64,000 bases of DNA from Paraphysoderma sedebokerense (GCA_025602915.1 JAHLJZ010000050.1:108688-172687), one strand, 5' to 3'; shown: positions 35,740 to 49,200, counted from the stretch's first letter. Program-made: numbers and translations. Notes: generated by a model not told the origin, from the sequence alone.

Positions 35740-38700
35740 ATGTCTAATGTTCAACTTATATCAGTTCTTCAAGATGCGAGCTCGCAAGACCCGGGCCGAA
35801 TGAAACCTGCCGAGGATCAATTAAAGCAATGGGAAACCACTCCAGGATTTTATTCCGCTTTACAGGTTTGTAGAATTGTATTTTGGGAGAATGTGCACAT
35901 GTGGATAATAATGTTTTGATTCGCAATGGTTCAATTCATGGCCACCCCCTCCCCCTACCGTTGATCTCGTCTATACTACGCGACATATCGGCTATACTCG
36001 GTGGCCGGACATTCATATTCATAATTTCGTTGGAAAAGGATATCTTCTATGACAAATCTTTACCAGTCAACATTCGATGGTTGAGTATTATTTACTTTAA
36101 GAATGGGATCGACAGATACTGGAGACGGACCGCTTCAAAGTAGGGCTCAACAATTTAGAATCCGTTTCAATTTTTACCGGCACTGATGTTGTTATCCTAA
36201 ATCCTTATTGGAATTATCCTACAACAAATAAACGCTTGAATAATTAGCGCTATTGATGAAGAAGAAAAGAACAAAATTCGGGGGAAAGCAATAACAGCAT
36301 TTGATGAGGAGAACAAACAGGTAAGAATACCACAATGATGGAGTTATTATAAAAGTTCTAGTACTGATATAGTTTTTTCATTTGTGCACCCGCATATTGA
36401 TAGTTAGCTATTCAAGGGGCTGTAGTGATATCGAAGGTTGCTCGACTTGATTTTCCTAGACAATGGTGCTATGCTTTTGAACCGATAATTAGACTCGGAT
36501 AGATCTATTAACAAATCTTTATTTGCTGTGTGTCTTCAGGCCGGAACTTCTTGATGTTCTACTGCAGCACATTCAAAATGCTCAACCGAGACGGGAACAA
36601 TCACCTGAGATTCAACGTCAGGCCAAATTGATTCGGCACAGGTCGTTGTGGACACTGCGACTCGTTATTAAGGCGTTAGTGTCGCAGAAGATTGGACCCA
36701 GTAGAAAACATGTGGAAATGGTAAATTTTTAATATGGACTGCATAGAATGGAACAATTAGATTTATATTGATTATCATCTCACTTCTGCTTTCTCTTCTA
36801 TCTTTCCATTGTTCCAGATCACTCCTCGCCTCTTCGAAGCCATTGCTGGGATATTTTACGAACATTCTGCATGCTTTTTACAGTTGTTTGCGTCGAATCC
36901 CAATCTATTTATGGCCTCTAGTATTGATGAGAATTTAAATATTGAGATTGAGCTGTCGCTGATTTCGCTGAAGTGTTTGAGAAAATTGATGGTTCATGGA
37001 ACTCGTGAAGTCGAAAAAGCAGAATCTTTCAAGGTCTGTTGTCCTTGCTTCTGTGCTACGAAAACGCTTGTAAGGGATCTCACAACAAAGTTTGAACTCC
37101 GTTGCAATTGTTATCTCAATTATGAAAAAAGAACTTTTTTTTAACGATTTTGCATTACATGCAACAATATGCAGACCTTTGTAAGGCTTATCATCCCTTT
37201 CTTTCTATCTGAACCTATGTGTATACTGATTCCTCAATTAAATATAGCCACGGCTCTCTCATCGTCTTCACCGTATCTCAATTTAACAAAATCTCATATG
37301 TTTCAACTTGGCAAACTATTCATTGACTTGCAAACATACGATGTTCGCAAAGCTGAAGGAAGCAGAACCGAATACAAGGGTTTAGGATTCATACTTATGC
37401 CTGGGTTCAAAGAAATCATCGAATGGTATTGGAATTGGATTGTTCGAGTCGAAGGATCGATATGGCAAGCTGATAATGATGGTGAGTCATTTTTCAGCGT
37501 GAGAGGACAAGATCCAGTAGTTATTGATTAACGACCTCTCTACAAGATCCAAAGGAAGGCATGATACAGAAAGTTGCTGTACATGGCATTCTAATTTTCA
37601 AGAATTTAGTACGTACTTTATCATCCATCGAGAATGGTAAGAAATAGTCCTTGTTTCATCATTACTGCTGGGTATCTCAATCCATAACTATCAAATCTAT
37701 AGATTCAAGTTACTCCTGGGCCCAGGAAGCCGGTACACTTCTCAAAACTCAAATTTTCACGTCGCAATTTGTGTCGTCCTCAATAGAGCTTCTGGTTCGT
37801 TATTTGCGACTTCGGAAATCAGACTTGGAGAATTGGGAAAATGATCCGGAAGGATTTGTGGTCGAAGAAGAAGCTGATGCATGGGAATGGAATATCAGGG
37901 TACGTGTGACTTTTGATCATCGTACAATCGCCCTTTATTGACCTGTTTTTCCCGAATTATAGCCTTGCACCGAGAAATTGATTATAACGATGATGTCTCA
38001 GTTTCGAGAAATTGTTACCCCACCATTACTTCAAATGCTGAGCGCGGTTTCCGGTTTGCCACCATTCTGTTGCTGATTTTCAATTTAACGAAGTGTGCTA
38101 ACTTTTCATCTTAATTTTGAACATAGGTCCGATTGGTGATCTGAATGATTCACAGCAGATATTGCGTAAAGAAGCGGTCTACGCAGCTGTTTCGCATTGT
38201 GCAAACGATTTATACGATGCTGTTGATTTTGATTCTTGGTTTAACCACTCGTTAGTGGCAGAAGCGACCATCAAAGATGTTCGGTTTGTGGAGTGTTTCT
38301 TTCTTTCCGAAGCAATTGAATATCTAATTTGAAGTAAAAATAGCTACAACCCAGTATTGAGCCGTATTGCCGACTTGATCGCTTCTTTCATTCAAGTTAA
38401 AATCTCGTCTTCCACCCGTCCTCTACTGTACCCTGTTCTATTATCTCTCCTTGATAGTCCACAAAATAAAGTAGTTCGGCTGCATGCAGTCAAAGCATTA
38501 CAACATTGCATTGATGATTGGAATTTTGAAGAAGCATCTTTCACGCCATTCATAAAGCCAACCGTGGAAGCATGTGTCCTCTTGGTGAAGCAATGCGAAA
38601 GTGTGGAATGCAGAATGAAAGTATTGAATGCTATCAGTGTTATGATTGAAAGATTGGGGAGTGCGGTATGGTTGGCCGATGCCTTGATTTATCTGGCATT

Positions 38701-40382
38701 CAATTTGAACTTTCAATCTGGCTGACAAATTCATCCAAATCGACGTTTAGATGAACCAATTTTCGTCCGAAATAGTCCATCTTCTTCCCTCGTTGTGGGA
38801 CTCTTCGAGAGACGAGCATTTGTTTCAGTCCTGTATCATTAATCTCTTAACAAAACTGGTGCAGGTACATCATAATCAAGTGTCAGACTTATATGACCTA
38901 CCATTAAGGATGATTTTTTTTGTAGGCGTTACGTGGCTCGTCCACAAACCTAGAATCTTTTATTATCCCCCTCATACAACATGGAGTCGACACAACATCG
39001 GTAAAAACACTACTCATCTTGCTGCTGTCGCCTTATTTATCTCACTATTGCCTAACATCATATTTACCAATTCATCTTATTTGTGTTCCAGCCTGCCCAT
39101 ATCTACCTCTTAGAAGATTCTCTGAACCTATGGCTTGTCGCTGCTCAAAATATGAATACACCATCGTCTCTGTTTCTTCAGATTTTTCAACACTTAATCA
39201 TGCTACTGGAGTTTGGTTCAGAACACCTGAAAATTACTTTAAAGATAATCGAGAGTTATGTTTTACTAGATCCGAAAGGAGTGGTAATTGTGAGTATTTT
39301 TTTCAGAGAGCAGGACGATAGTACTAGTTGCGCAATTAACACTTTTGGTTGTCCTAGACCCACCAGCATCAAATTTTTGACGCGCTGACTAGATTACTGT
39401 GCGGAAATACGACCATAGGATTACTTAGTACACGCGCCTGCAGCGATATTGTCAAACTTCTTGAAACTATCTTGATAGTGGTACCGTTCCCGCTGATCAA
39501 AGAAACTCTCATTCGAAATGGCTTAATCGAACGATTGATTTGGAGTCTGGTGGAAGGAAAGGTTGGGTTTTCCATGAGTATTCTTGCACTAACTTCTGTT
39601 AACCAATTATTGACATGGTCAAATGGCATTAGGAGCAAACTTTGATAATCGTCAGCTATCTCACAATCATCTCTAGGATTGCATTCCTAGATTCACAATT
39701 ATTTATGCAGATTTGTGGTGACAAGCTGAGTACAGTTCTGGATCGGTGGATGGATAAAGTAAATCTCATCGTCAGGCATTTTTTCCCTGATAAATCACAT
39801 ACTGACTGTCATCTTTGTTGTCTACCACATCTTAACTAAATAGTGGGACAATATTAGCCATCCCAGGCATCGCAAACTTACAATACTAGGACTAACGTGT
39901 TTATTGTCTTATCCTAACGAAGTCGTTGTGCAAAAACTACAACTTCTAATGTCACTATGGGTAGATATTCTGTATGAAGTCAGCGAAAATGGGGCTGGAG
40001 AGTAAGAGAAACATTCACGAGCTAATTAGTTACGTGTTCCCACTTAACCTTTTCTCTTGACTTTTAGTGCGATGATCTATTACCAAGGTGAGGACGAAGA
40101 ACACGACGACGAAGAGTCACCAGAAGCGAAGCGAAAAAGAGAGGTAAGTGGGGAAATGCTATGCAATATTTTAATATCATCGGCGACTAAAAAACCTTTG
40201 CTGAAATCTCCTAGTTACTCTCCGCGGATCCTGTCCATACGCTGGGTCTGGCGATCTACATCAATTCACAGATTTCTGTGTGTCAAAATCATTTGGGCGG
40301 GGAAGAAGAATTTCAGAGATTAATATTACAACATCTAGACCCAGAGATTGTGAGCGATTTGAAAAAATTATTGGGATTGTGA
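35740..40382 (+). CDS. Importin-beta family karyopherin (KAP120 / importin-11 type)
   Basis: Nuclear transport receptor built of HEAT repeats. About nineteen short exons; the first are 35740-35865, 36039-36139, 36248-36320, 36404-36465, 36540-36720, 36818-37033 and 37175-37481. The N-terminus has the importin-beta (RanGTP-binding) text: AEDQLKQWETTPGFYSAL, LPVNIRWLSIIYFKNGID, WPELLDVLLQHIQ. Mid-gene text typical of importin-11/KAP120 includes DLENWENDPEGFVVEEEADA, RPCTEKL and LRKEAVYAAVSHCANDLYDA. The C-terminus has an acidic insertion (GEDEEHDDEESPEAKRKRE) and ends DPEIVSDLKKLLGL. Some middle exon borders (around 37034-37175) are uncertain. Ribosomal or TFIIE-type cargo is known for relatives, not shown here. 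Confidence 0.9.
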
Positions 40383-40606
40383 TAGGATGCCTGGAAACAG
40401 CCATAACATTCAATAGGGTTTTTAATTTTGTACTATCGCGCAATACAACTCAATAGCAGTTTTGTAGATGAATATATCTGTGGTAATGTATAGATTTGTC
40501 ACGTGACAATGAAATTTTTTGAATTGCTGGAGGTCGCCTACAGTGTCCTACCGACCATGATTCATTCCCGCCATTATTTATATAGAATTAACTTCACTAA
40601 TTGAAC

Positions 40607-42355
40607 ATGGCGTCGACTCATCCTCATTACAGCCGAATCTTAACGCTGTTAAAGCGTCGGGGTTTCCTCTTTCCAAGTGCCCACATATATGGGGGACTTC
40701 GCGGATCTTACGATCTCGGGCCATTGGGGGCTGAATTAAAACGACAAATATCAGCTGCTTGGTGGACTGATATAGTTCATGGTCATTCCGATATTCATGG
40801 TGTAGATACCTCCATTTTAACTCATCATTCAGTTCTAGAGGCCTCTGGACATGTAGAAAATTTCACTGATCTATTAGTTGACGATAAACTATCTAGCGCT
40901 AGATTCAGGGCCGATAAAGGCGGGATCATGGAAGTTGGAGAAGAAAAGAACGGGATGAAATATGTTCCAGTCGTGGCTGAAGATAAGGAGATGGCGAAAG
41001 GGTGGTTAAGAACTATCAGAGATCTGGTCGGTGACTCCGCCAAGATAGAACGAAGCGGTACGACTATCAAATTGTTCGTCAAAGAAATTGTGAATCCAGT
41101 AATTACAGAGGATACAAAAGAAGGCGAAGTTGATAAAGTCGGAAAGTTGGTACTGATGTCTGAAGGCGACAGTTCGAAAATCGCAAATATAGAGTACAGA
41201 GGTTATGTTAATCCTCTAAACAATTCTCCTTTCCTAACCTCGCCGCGACCATTCAATCTATTGTTTAAAACTTTCATCGACCCAATTGACCCTATCGAAA
41301 AAATCATTCAAACGACTTTATCTCTCTCCTCGCCAAATTCTACCGTTTCTCCTTCACTGATCCGGTCTGAAGTAGACAAAATTCTAAAGTCATCGACAGC
41401 ATATCTGAGGCCAGAAACAGCGCAAGGCGTTTACATTTCATTTCCGTATATCCTTAAAACATTACAGCTCACCCCACCTTTTGGCATTGCACAAATTGGC
41501 AAGTCCTTTCGTAACGAAATCCGAACGGAATCATTGTTGTATCGAACATTTGAATTTGAACAAATGGAACTTCAGTACTTTGTAAACCCGGAATCCAGCG
41601 AGTCCTGGTACAATTCTTGGGTTCAAAAGCGGTTTGACTGGTGGAACCGTCACGCTAGTAATGTATCAAATTGGCGGTTACGAAAGCATGATGGCAAAGA
41701 ATTGGCCCATTATGCCAAAGGATGCACTGATATTGAATTTAAATTCCCGTGGGGATGGGGTGAAATTGAGGGAGTAGCTAATCGAGGTGATTTTGATTTG
41801 AGGAGACATGGTGAATTGGCGAAAGTCAGTATGGAAGTCTCTCATAGATCTGGCGAGCAGCTACAGCGTTACACACCATATGTCATTGAATCTTCGAGCG
41901 GATTGTCAAGAGCAGTACTAGCGTATCTTTGCGATGCCTTCACAGAGGAAACGAAGACGACGCTAACATCACTACCGAATTCTACGATATCGCCCTCCGC
42001 AATACCCACATCGCGAACCCTACTTCGATTGCACCCGCGGTTTGCACCGGTTAAGGTGTCGGTACTTCCCTTAGTAACCAACAATGCAGAAGTTAAGGCA
42101 TTGACGGGGTCTGTGGATGCCCTCCTTCGAAGCACTGGATTGCCTATAACAAGCGATCTCAGTGGAGCCAGTATTGGAAAAAAGTATGCCAGAGCAGATG
42201 AAATTGGTGTTCCTGTCTGTGTGACTATTGACCATCAAAGTTCGGAAGATGGGTGCGTCACCGTCCGCACCAGAGATACTATGAGCCAGAAGAGGGTAAA
42301 AATACCAGAGCTTTGTGGTACCGTAAACGAACTTATGAACGTATGGAAGAGCTAG
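40607..42355 (+). CDS. Glycyl-tRNA synthetase, bacterial alpha2 type
   Basis: Class II synthetase that charges tRNA-Gly. A single exon of 582 residues. Motif order: LKRRGFLFPSAHIYGGLRGS, YDLGPLGAELKRQI, LEASGHVENFTD, motif 2-type RPETAQGVYISF and FGIAQIGKSFRNEI, then YRTFEFEQMELQYF, CTDIEFKFPWGWGEIEGVAN, RGDFDLRRHGELAK, and motif 3 near SSGLSRAVLAYLCDAF. The C-terminus carries a HGTP-type anticodon domain (APVKVSVLPLV). The EFEQMELQYF and WGEIEGVANRGDFDL text follows the bacterial alpha2 enzymes, not the eukaryotic GRS1/GARS form (with its R-EFTMAEIEHF text and long insertions). The zinc cysteines found near the RFRAD motif of bacterial forms are missing. No WHEP domain and no clear mitochondrial presequence. 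The ATG at 40607 was chosen; the frame further upstream starts with TTG. Confidence 0.92.
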   Translation: MASTHPHYSRILTLLKRRGFLFPSAHIYGGLRGSYDLGPLGAELKRQISAAWWTDIVHGHSDIHGVDTSILTHHSVLEASGHVENFTDLLVDDKLSSARFRADKGGIMEVGEEKNGMKYVPVVAEDKEMAKGWLRTIRDLVGDSAKIERSGTTIKLFVKEIVNPVITEDTKEGEVDKVGKLVLMSEGDSSKIANIEYRGYVNPLNNSPFLTSPRPFNLLFKTFIDPIDPIEKIIQTTLSLSSPNSTVSPSLIRSEVDKILKSSTAYLRPETAQGVYISFPYILKTLQLTPPFGIAQIGKSFRNEIRTESLLYRTFEFEQMELQYFVNPESSESWYNSWVQKRFDWWNRHASNVSNWRLRKHDGKELAHYAKGCTDIEFKFPWGWGEIEGVANRGDFDLRRHGELAKVSMEVSHRSGEQLQRYTPYVIESSSGLSRAVLAYLCDAFTEETKTTLTSLPNSTISPSAIPTSRTLLRLHPRFAPVKVSVLPLVTNNAEVKALTGSVDALLRSTGLPITSDLSGASIGKKYARADEIGVPVCVTIDHQSSEDGCVTVRTRDTMSQKRVKIPELCGTVNELMNVWKS

Positions 42356-42684
42356 AAATAACCCGTTCGTTTGTATTTATACCATGTACTACATACTAGT
42401 AATAATTTTAATAGCGCACCCTGGTGATGTTAGTTCACGTCGGATGGATCCGATGAGGTCAGGGTCAATTCCGATCTGATGATCGACGCAAATGTTCCAC
42501 TTATCAAATCTTGACCGGAGACTTAACTCCGCAAAATCGATGGATATAGTTTAACCGAGTCGCTAAATTAACAGGATAATCCTCATTCCCTCCATTCTGC
42601 TCTTCCGCTTATAAGAAGTACTATTAGTGATATTTTGACTTCACATTGATTATCGAAGACGTCGACGGCACCAGAACTTTTTCA
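42356..42684. other. Intergenic region, GlyRS 3' flank / SDHAF1 promoter
   Basis: No gene seen. Confidence 0.5.
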
Positions 42685-43003
42685 ATGGCGACCTCCGGTT
42701 TAAAGAGGCAGATACTTTCATTATATCGAAAGAGTCTGCGAGCAGTAAAGTTGAAACCTCAAGTACATTTCTAATATATTACATCTCGACTTGTTTGATA
42801 TCTTCCTCAACGATTCACTGTTAAAACTTTCTTTCTATTCTAAGGAAACGCAAGAAAATTGGCGACTTTACATTAGGACAGAATTCCGAAAGAATTCACA
42901 TGTTTCACCTAAAGATTTTACGACTATCGAGTATATACTGCGGCAAGGGCAAAAGAAATATGAATCTCTGAAGGGACCGTCCGTGAAAAATATATATCAT
43001 TAA
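42685..43003 (+). CDS. SDHAF1: Succinate dehydrogenase assembly factor 1 (LYR protein)
   Basis: Helps insert Fe-S clusters into the SDH iron-sulfur subunit in the mitochondrial matrix. Two exons, 42685-42762 and 42845-43003, give 78 residues, the right length. The LYR motif is present (SGLKRQILSLYRKSLRAVK), as are the conserved WRLYIRTEFRKN, DFTTIEYILRQGQKKYE and the end GPSVKNIYH. The gene is too short and too split to show as one frame. Convergent with UTP25, 137 bases away. Confidence 0.9.
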
Positions 43004-43140
43004 AAGCAGTGATCATCTTTGTTTACGTCGGTTCTTTGCCAATATAAGACTGATACTTAAGAAGCTAATTCTTAATGGAATTGCCACATTTTTAATTGAG
43101 CCGTTTATCAAGCGAATCTATTATTAAGAACTGTGTTCGT

Positions 43141-45859
43141 TTATGCAAACAAAAACTGTCCTCGCGGGTCGGCCATCATTTTCTTGCACCGCTTACTCCC
43201 GACGACCCTTTCCAACTTCATCATATCAAATTTACAAAAAGTAACATTAACATTCATCTCCAATTCTGATGTGATTTCGCCATCTGGACCGGGTAATGTC
43301 AGAAAGTTCACAATTTCAGAGTAGAAGTCTGCGTGCGTTGGTAAACTATAGAACACCAGGTTCTTAATGCCCCTAATTTTGAACCGTCGAAAGAAATGTG
43401 CCCGTTCTGTATATAACAAGATCGGAGTTCGATTTTGAAAAAATAAGGTCCGAGATCGTGCTATTTCAGACGAATCCGAATACCTTGAAAGAAGGAAAGG
43501 GGGTAAGCGAAGTGAATGTTAAATACAGAAATGGTTTGAGTACGCACTCGCAAATGGCTTCAAAATTCCAGTCATTTTCATCCAGATAATTCCTAACGCG
43601 AACGTAATCAAAATATTCCGGTATGAATATCAATGTATGTGGCTGTGTTGACGTTGCTGATTTCAATAGGGGCAAAGTCTGGTTGTAAATCTAGTTAATC
43701 ACCTTTCTTCAATCTATCATCAGCTCAGAAGTTTAAACTCATACCTTTTGCACAAACCATTGAAATCTTACATCCTGCATAGATTCCAGATCGTCAACCG
43801 GAGTGCGCTGGAAAACTTGTTTGACCCTAGGGATAACGTTGACTATTGTTCCTTCGAATTCCTCGCTTTTTATGCGAATCCTGCCGGCTGCATTTAAGCA
43901 GTATTTGTTGGATAATGACACCAGCTCTGGGAATGAAAATTCGCTGAAAACCAAAGTCTGGCGAACGTACTTGGCGCTGCAAGAATAATCAATACTTTCA
44001 ATTTGCTAAATGGCTTCTGAAAGACAGAAAATCTACTACTTACGAACCATCCACATAATATCCCTTTATCCTTGAAAAATCACAATCATGATCTTTCGTC
44101 GGAATTAGGTTTACGTGGTCTAAGATATGAGTTAAATGGTCCCAATTTTGCATTAACAAATGGTTGGCTTGATCTATCACCAATACTTCAATTGACGATA
44201 GAAAGTCGTAATCTCGGTTTTTGTCACTGAAAAGCAAATGTGTTTAATAACTGGCTGAACAAAAGTCAATGTTGAGAAACGTTTCGTATTACCCTTCGCT
44301 TCCGACAATCATTCGCAACCCGATAGGGCTAGCAATAATTATGTCTGATGAATAAAAGTCCGAGTATAATTTGGCGGATTTCCGAGTAAACTTGACACCA
44401 ATTTTAAAGCAGTCGTCTATGTTACCGCGAAATGTCTGCTTGAAATCCTCTAATAATTATGAATTATTAGATTGAGTTCGGAACTGGTTATATAGAGGGA
44501 AAAAATACCTGGCTTGTCAGCTGTCATGGTATCATCGGTTGGCGGGCCAAACTCGTCCGAGAACCGCTTTTTATTTTCAACTTGGTCGACACTGGAAAGT
44601 GATAAAATCGTATTTATGACATCAAACGCCGTATTTCGAAATGGTAGCAGCAGCAATACTTTAGGTCTCGTAAAACCTTGATCTCTGATTTCGATCATAT
44701 CGTCGCCTTCGTTCGAGGAAAATTTTGCATTATGTTTTAAAATCTGGCTTCGAGTTCTGTTTTCAAATTGTTAGTTTGATATTTCAATGGCCACTGAAAA
44801 ATGCGTGTACGCTACTTGAAGACATGATTTAATGCATGAAGACAATACGTCTCCTGAATTGACAAGGAGTTCGTCCAACACCTGTTTGTGAAAATCAAAT
44901 CCTGATATTGCATCATCACTTCGAATAACGCTTTCGGTAGACCTTCTAAAGTGGTTTCTCGACCAGTTTCTATTTTTTTCAATTTCACACTCCTTTTCCT
45001 CCAAGCTTCAACAATACGATGTTTGACGTACATGTCAGTTATATCATCCTTGGATATCCTGCATTGAATCGACGATTCGGTCCCAGCTGTTGACGCCAGA
45101 ACGTAACTGGAAATCTTGGTATGTGGAAGCGATAAAGAAGAACCCACTGGAGATACTTTCCAAGGTGAAGGCGACGTCGAAATGTGTGCAATTGCGGAGC
45201 GTAATTTAACGAGATTGTCTTCTGATTCGCTAAAATGCATATGAAATGGATCGGGAAACTCAGAAACAGCTGAATGCAAAGGTAGTCAGCATTAAGAGAA
45301 GAAAAGTTTTGTCGAGCATATACTTTGGCATACCGTTGGAGTTATCGTCCTCAAGCTCCGGCTCCATCTCATCTATGATTTCGGTATCAGAAGTTATGGT
45401 CGAAGTCTCCGAATCATCGTTGGCAGCAATATCGTTAACTTGTTGCATGACACCAGCAGCGGATGAAGTGCCCACGTCAATTCTGGCGCTTGAATTCTTT
45501 GCAATCAATTCTTTGAATCGATTCTTTTTCCTCAGTGTGCCTACCAATCGCTTGTAACTAGTATTCGTTTTCCATTCGTCACCGTTTCCGTTTGACGACA
45601 CCTCAAACTGATGAAGTTTGGCTTTCTTCAATCGATTATGCTCTTCCGAATCGAGGTCCCGCTCATTAAATACTCTCTTGCTTTTCGTGTTAAGGATATC
45701 ACCTGCTTCATCCGGTATAGAATCTGGATTACTGAACCCGTATTCTTCAATATATTCTCGTTCTTTCCGCGAAAGCCCTGCGCGTTGTGACTGAGGCTTT
45801 GAGCGCTGATTCTTTGACCTCATAGCTTTTGAGATAGCTGGTTTTCGTCCGCCTGCCAT
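43141..45859 (-). CDS. UTP25: U3 snoRNP-associated protein UTP25 (DEAD-box-like, digestive organ expansion factor)
   Basis: Needed for early pre-rRNA processing in the nucleolus. Exons 45859-45334, 45269-44816, 44756-44509, 44449-44293, 44226-44044, 43976-43745, 43678-43548 and 43483-43141 give 757 residues. The N-terminal third is basic and acidic low-complexity. The helicase-like core shows [131 protein letters not shown] and the closing [13 protein letters not shown]. It lacks the classical Walker A and DEAD residues, as the family does. All phases agree. Confidence 0.93.
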
Positions 45860-46235
45860 GTTGCTATTATTCGATTTGTACGGAGCACGGCAGCTTGTAT
45901 GGACTGATTTCCAATGTTCCCGAGTCAAACGGTATTTGGCCACGTGACGGTCGCCCCGGTGAAGTTCGCGTTCTCGCTTCACTGGAGTTCCTTCGACGGC
46001 GAATCTTTTGTTTGGGAATCATACCGGCTTTTCTATTAGCAGAGTAATTCACGTATCATAGTCAAATATTTTATGTGATTATATGATAATACAAGGCTTT
46101 GTATCTACGCAGCGATAGTGATACCATACTTGTACAATCCATCAGATTGTTAATGTATCATAATCATATGGAGCAAGGCGCTGATCTCCGTTCTAACGTA
46201 TTCTATTCATAACGAGTTTCTCCGTGATAAAATTT
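45860..46235. other. Intergenic region, UTP25 promoter side
   Basis: AT-rich towards 46060-46200. Frames overlapping the UTP25 start are in other phases. No gene called. Confidence 0.5.
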
Positions 46236-49200
46236 CTATTTTGGTTGCGTTGACTTCATAATCTGAGAATCTCCTACAGGTAAATCAGTGGTACTTTTCA
46301 TCTTTCTCTTCTGGCTTCTATGGTCATTTCTGATCGATTTAGGTACCACTTTAGTAAAGAGTGTGTCTACAAATTTGATTTTTCTAAAACCTTTATAAAA
46401 TTCGTAAAATGCGCAAAAAATAGCAACTCCAATAACACCTAATATGAAGATTAAAAGAAACACGGTGATGGTGAATTGCATTTCACGAGATTCAAACTGG
46501 AATGGAAAGTGTGAGCCAACTTATTGCATATGTTAAAGCATTGACAACTGTGTTTACCTGCTCTGTGTATAGTAGAAGGCCAAGCGCGAGAACTACTTTC
46601 GCCGATAGTACCGAAATTATTTCTAGAAAGTTCAATGTAGGATATGCGTATGGGCAATGTTTTTTGTACATGTTGAATGCGACAAGTAACACGAGTATAC
46701 TGGTGAGAATTTGTACAGAGACAAATCTAAAATGGATAAATATGTCAGTTACCAGCGACTTTAGTGACAATAAATATAAGACTGAGACGTACTTCGAGAA
46801 GAAAATATTAATACAGATGAGGGTTAATTTCTGTAAAATTTGCAGGAGCATGAAGTATTGGTAATCAGGCTTAATATAATTGAGATCACTATCAATAATC
46901 TTCTTCACTTTCCGCTTGCATTTCAGCCAGATGGCACCGCTAAATTTTTCTTGATGAAGTAAGAAAAAGAAAGTCATAAAGTACAGCGGTATTCCTAGCA
47001 CATAAAATATCAGGCCCAGCCATGCTGCGGCTGAATGGTCCATCCATCTGCTATCGTAGCAGCGAAAGCTTGCATCAGAGTCTACACAAAGGAGACAGAT
47101 TAGTGGCTGAAAACGGCCCCGCCGCTTGAACAAAAAGAGATGCATGCCAAGATAATAGAAACCATCCAATTCTTTTGTGCAGTCAAAGTAACCAAGTGTC
47201 CTCGTCGTCACAGTTATATAAAGTAGCGACAGCAAAGCATTCAGTGCCTTCGCTGCTTTTAATATGGTTTCCTTCTGGGTTCTCTGGAGTGCGACCTTAT
47301 TCACTTGATTCTGGACCGGAATTTTCAATTTCCGCACTACGGGCCGGACCCCGTAAATAATTGCTTCTTGGACATCAGCATGATTAAGTATGATAACGGT
47401 TGCCAAGAAGCCGAATAAAATCAATGGCATCGCGAGAGTTATTCTCATTTTGAAAACATAGTTTAAGACTTCGTCCGATGTTAAACATTCCGGGGCAATT
47501 AATTCTATATTAAAATTTAAAAAAGAGAGATAGTTCATTACGAAGTCAAACTCTGGAGTCCATTTCATGTTGATCTCACGCAGAACCAAAATCGTTTGCA
47601 CGAAGTTGAGAGTGATGCTAACGAGGCCTAAACCAGGCCCGTTTGCAACTACTTTGAGGAGCAAATACACGACGCCTCCTCCGCACATTAAGGCAACAAA
47701 TAGAACAAAGATTGTCAAGCCGATGTCATTCCGACAAGGAATGCATTCCCCATCGAATCGATAGAAATTTTTACGGCATTCGCCACAGCGAACTCCCTAG
47801 AATGTTATTAGTTTCGATATAAGTCCAAAGTGTAATAGATTGTCAAGCTACCTGGTATTCTTGTCCGCAAGTCTGAAACCGTGATCCTGGACAAGCAGAC
47901 GCCGGATGACAGGGCATAAACGCGAGATTATCTGGGCTTTTCCCTGAAAGGTTAAAAAGTTAGTTTGCGTATTAAAATTCAGTACGCTGTTAAAAGTGTA
48001 CATACAGTAGCCCACGTCAGGGTAAGGATCAAACTCTCCGTTGAAACTATCATGTGCGAAGTATTAGTTGTATGAAGTCTACCCTGGATGAGAAAGAATA
48101 TCTACCTGCAAACTGCACCACGCGGACATGTTTCTTTAATTCAAAATTTATTATGTCAACGGAGATAACGCTGTTACTATTTGTAGATGGCCAATTAAAT
48201 CAAAATATCATACCGCATAACTCGCCAGTCTCTGGCCGAAAAACATTCAAGAATTTTGGAGCACAAGATACAATGAAGCTGAGCGAGCATATGTCAGACA
48301 TCAGATTCGTTGCCCCATCTATGGCGTAGTAGGTAATGTTTCCCCCGTTGAATCTGAAAGAGAGATGATAAATGAAGACTTCCAGAACAGGTCAGCTTTA
48401 GAAGTTTTGCATATACCTTCCACCGACGACACTTGTGTTGTATTTAATGTAATTGTCAATAGCCATGTCCCCTACACTAATTCTTGAGCTGTTGCTTGGG
48501 TGCAACAGCTCACCGACAGCAGGAATTTGAGTTATAACAAAAAGGATGCTTTGTCAACGGACATACGAGTTAAAAAAAAGGCTATATTATTTCTTTTTAT
48601 AAGAGCAGAAAACCTACTTGTCCTTTCTGGCATCTCTTTCGGATAAAATGATATTGCCAGAAATCTGAATTTCATTCTTGCAAGTAACTAACGGATATAT
48701 TGTCATTGCAACAGTTGCTTCTTTGAATTTGGTTCCATTCGAAAGATCTAAATGAGCGATGATTAGTATGAGTTTCAAAGAAAATTTCAAGATAACTGAA
48801 ACCAACAGTAGCATTCGTATGGAAACACCACAGGACCACGATAATTAGCTGGTGCCGCGAACAAAACCCGATTTCCAGTGCTCGAAACATTATGAAATCT
48901 GTCCCGAGCCATCATATTCGATTTTTCCCCAGTATTGGGATCTATCGAATATAGTATGCCGTTGTCGCTTGGCGGCTTTACCATGGCTGTGGCTCCTGGC
49001 CTAGATGACCCGTCATTACATAATAAGGTGACATTGGTTGTTCCATTTTCTGCTACTTGCATTCTCACGTCGGCGTCGACATAATACTCAAAATTATAGA
49101 TTTGGTTCGACCATCCAGTATTTCCGTGAGCTTCAAGCGTTATTGGAAACTTGCCGAATACACCGACCGGTACGTCACAAGTGAAATAAGAATGGCCGTA

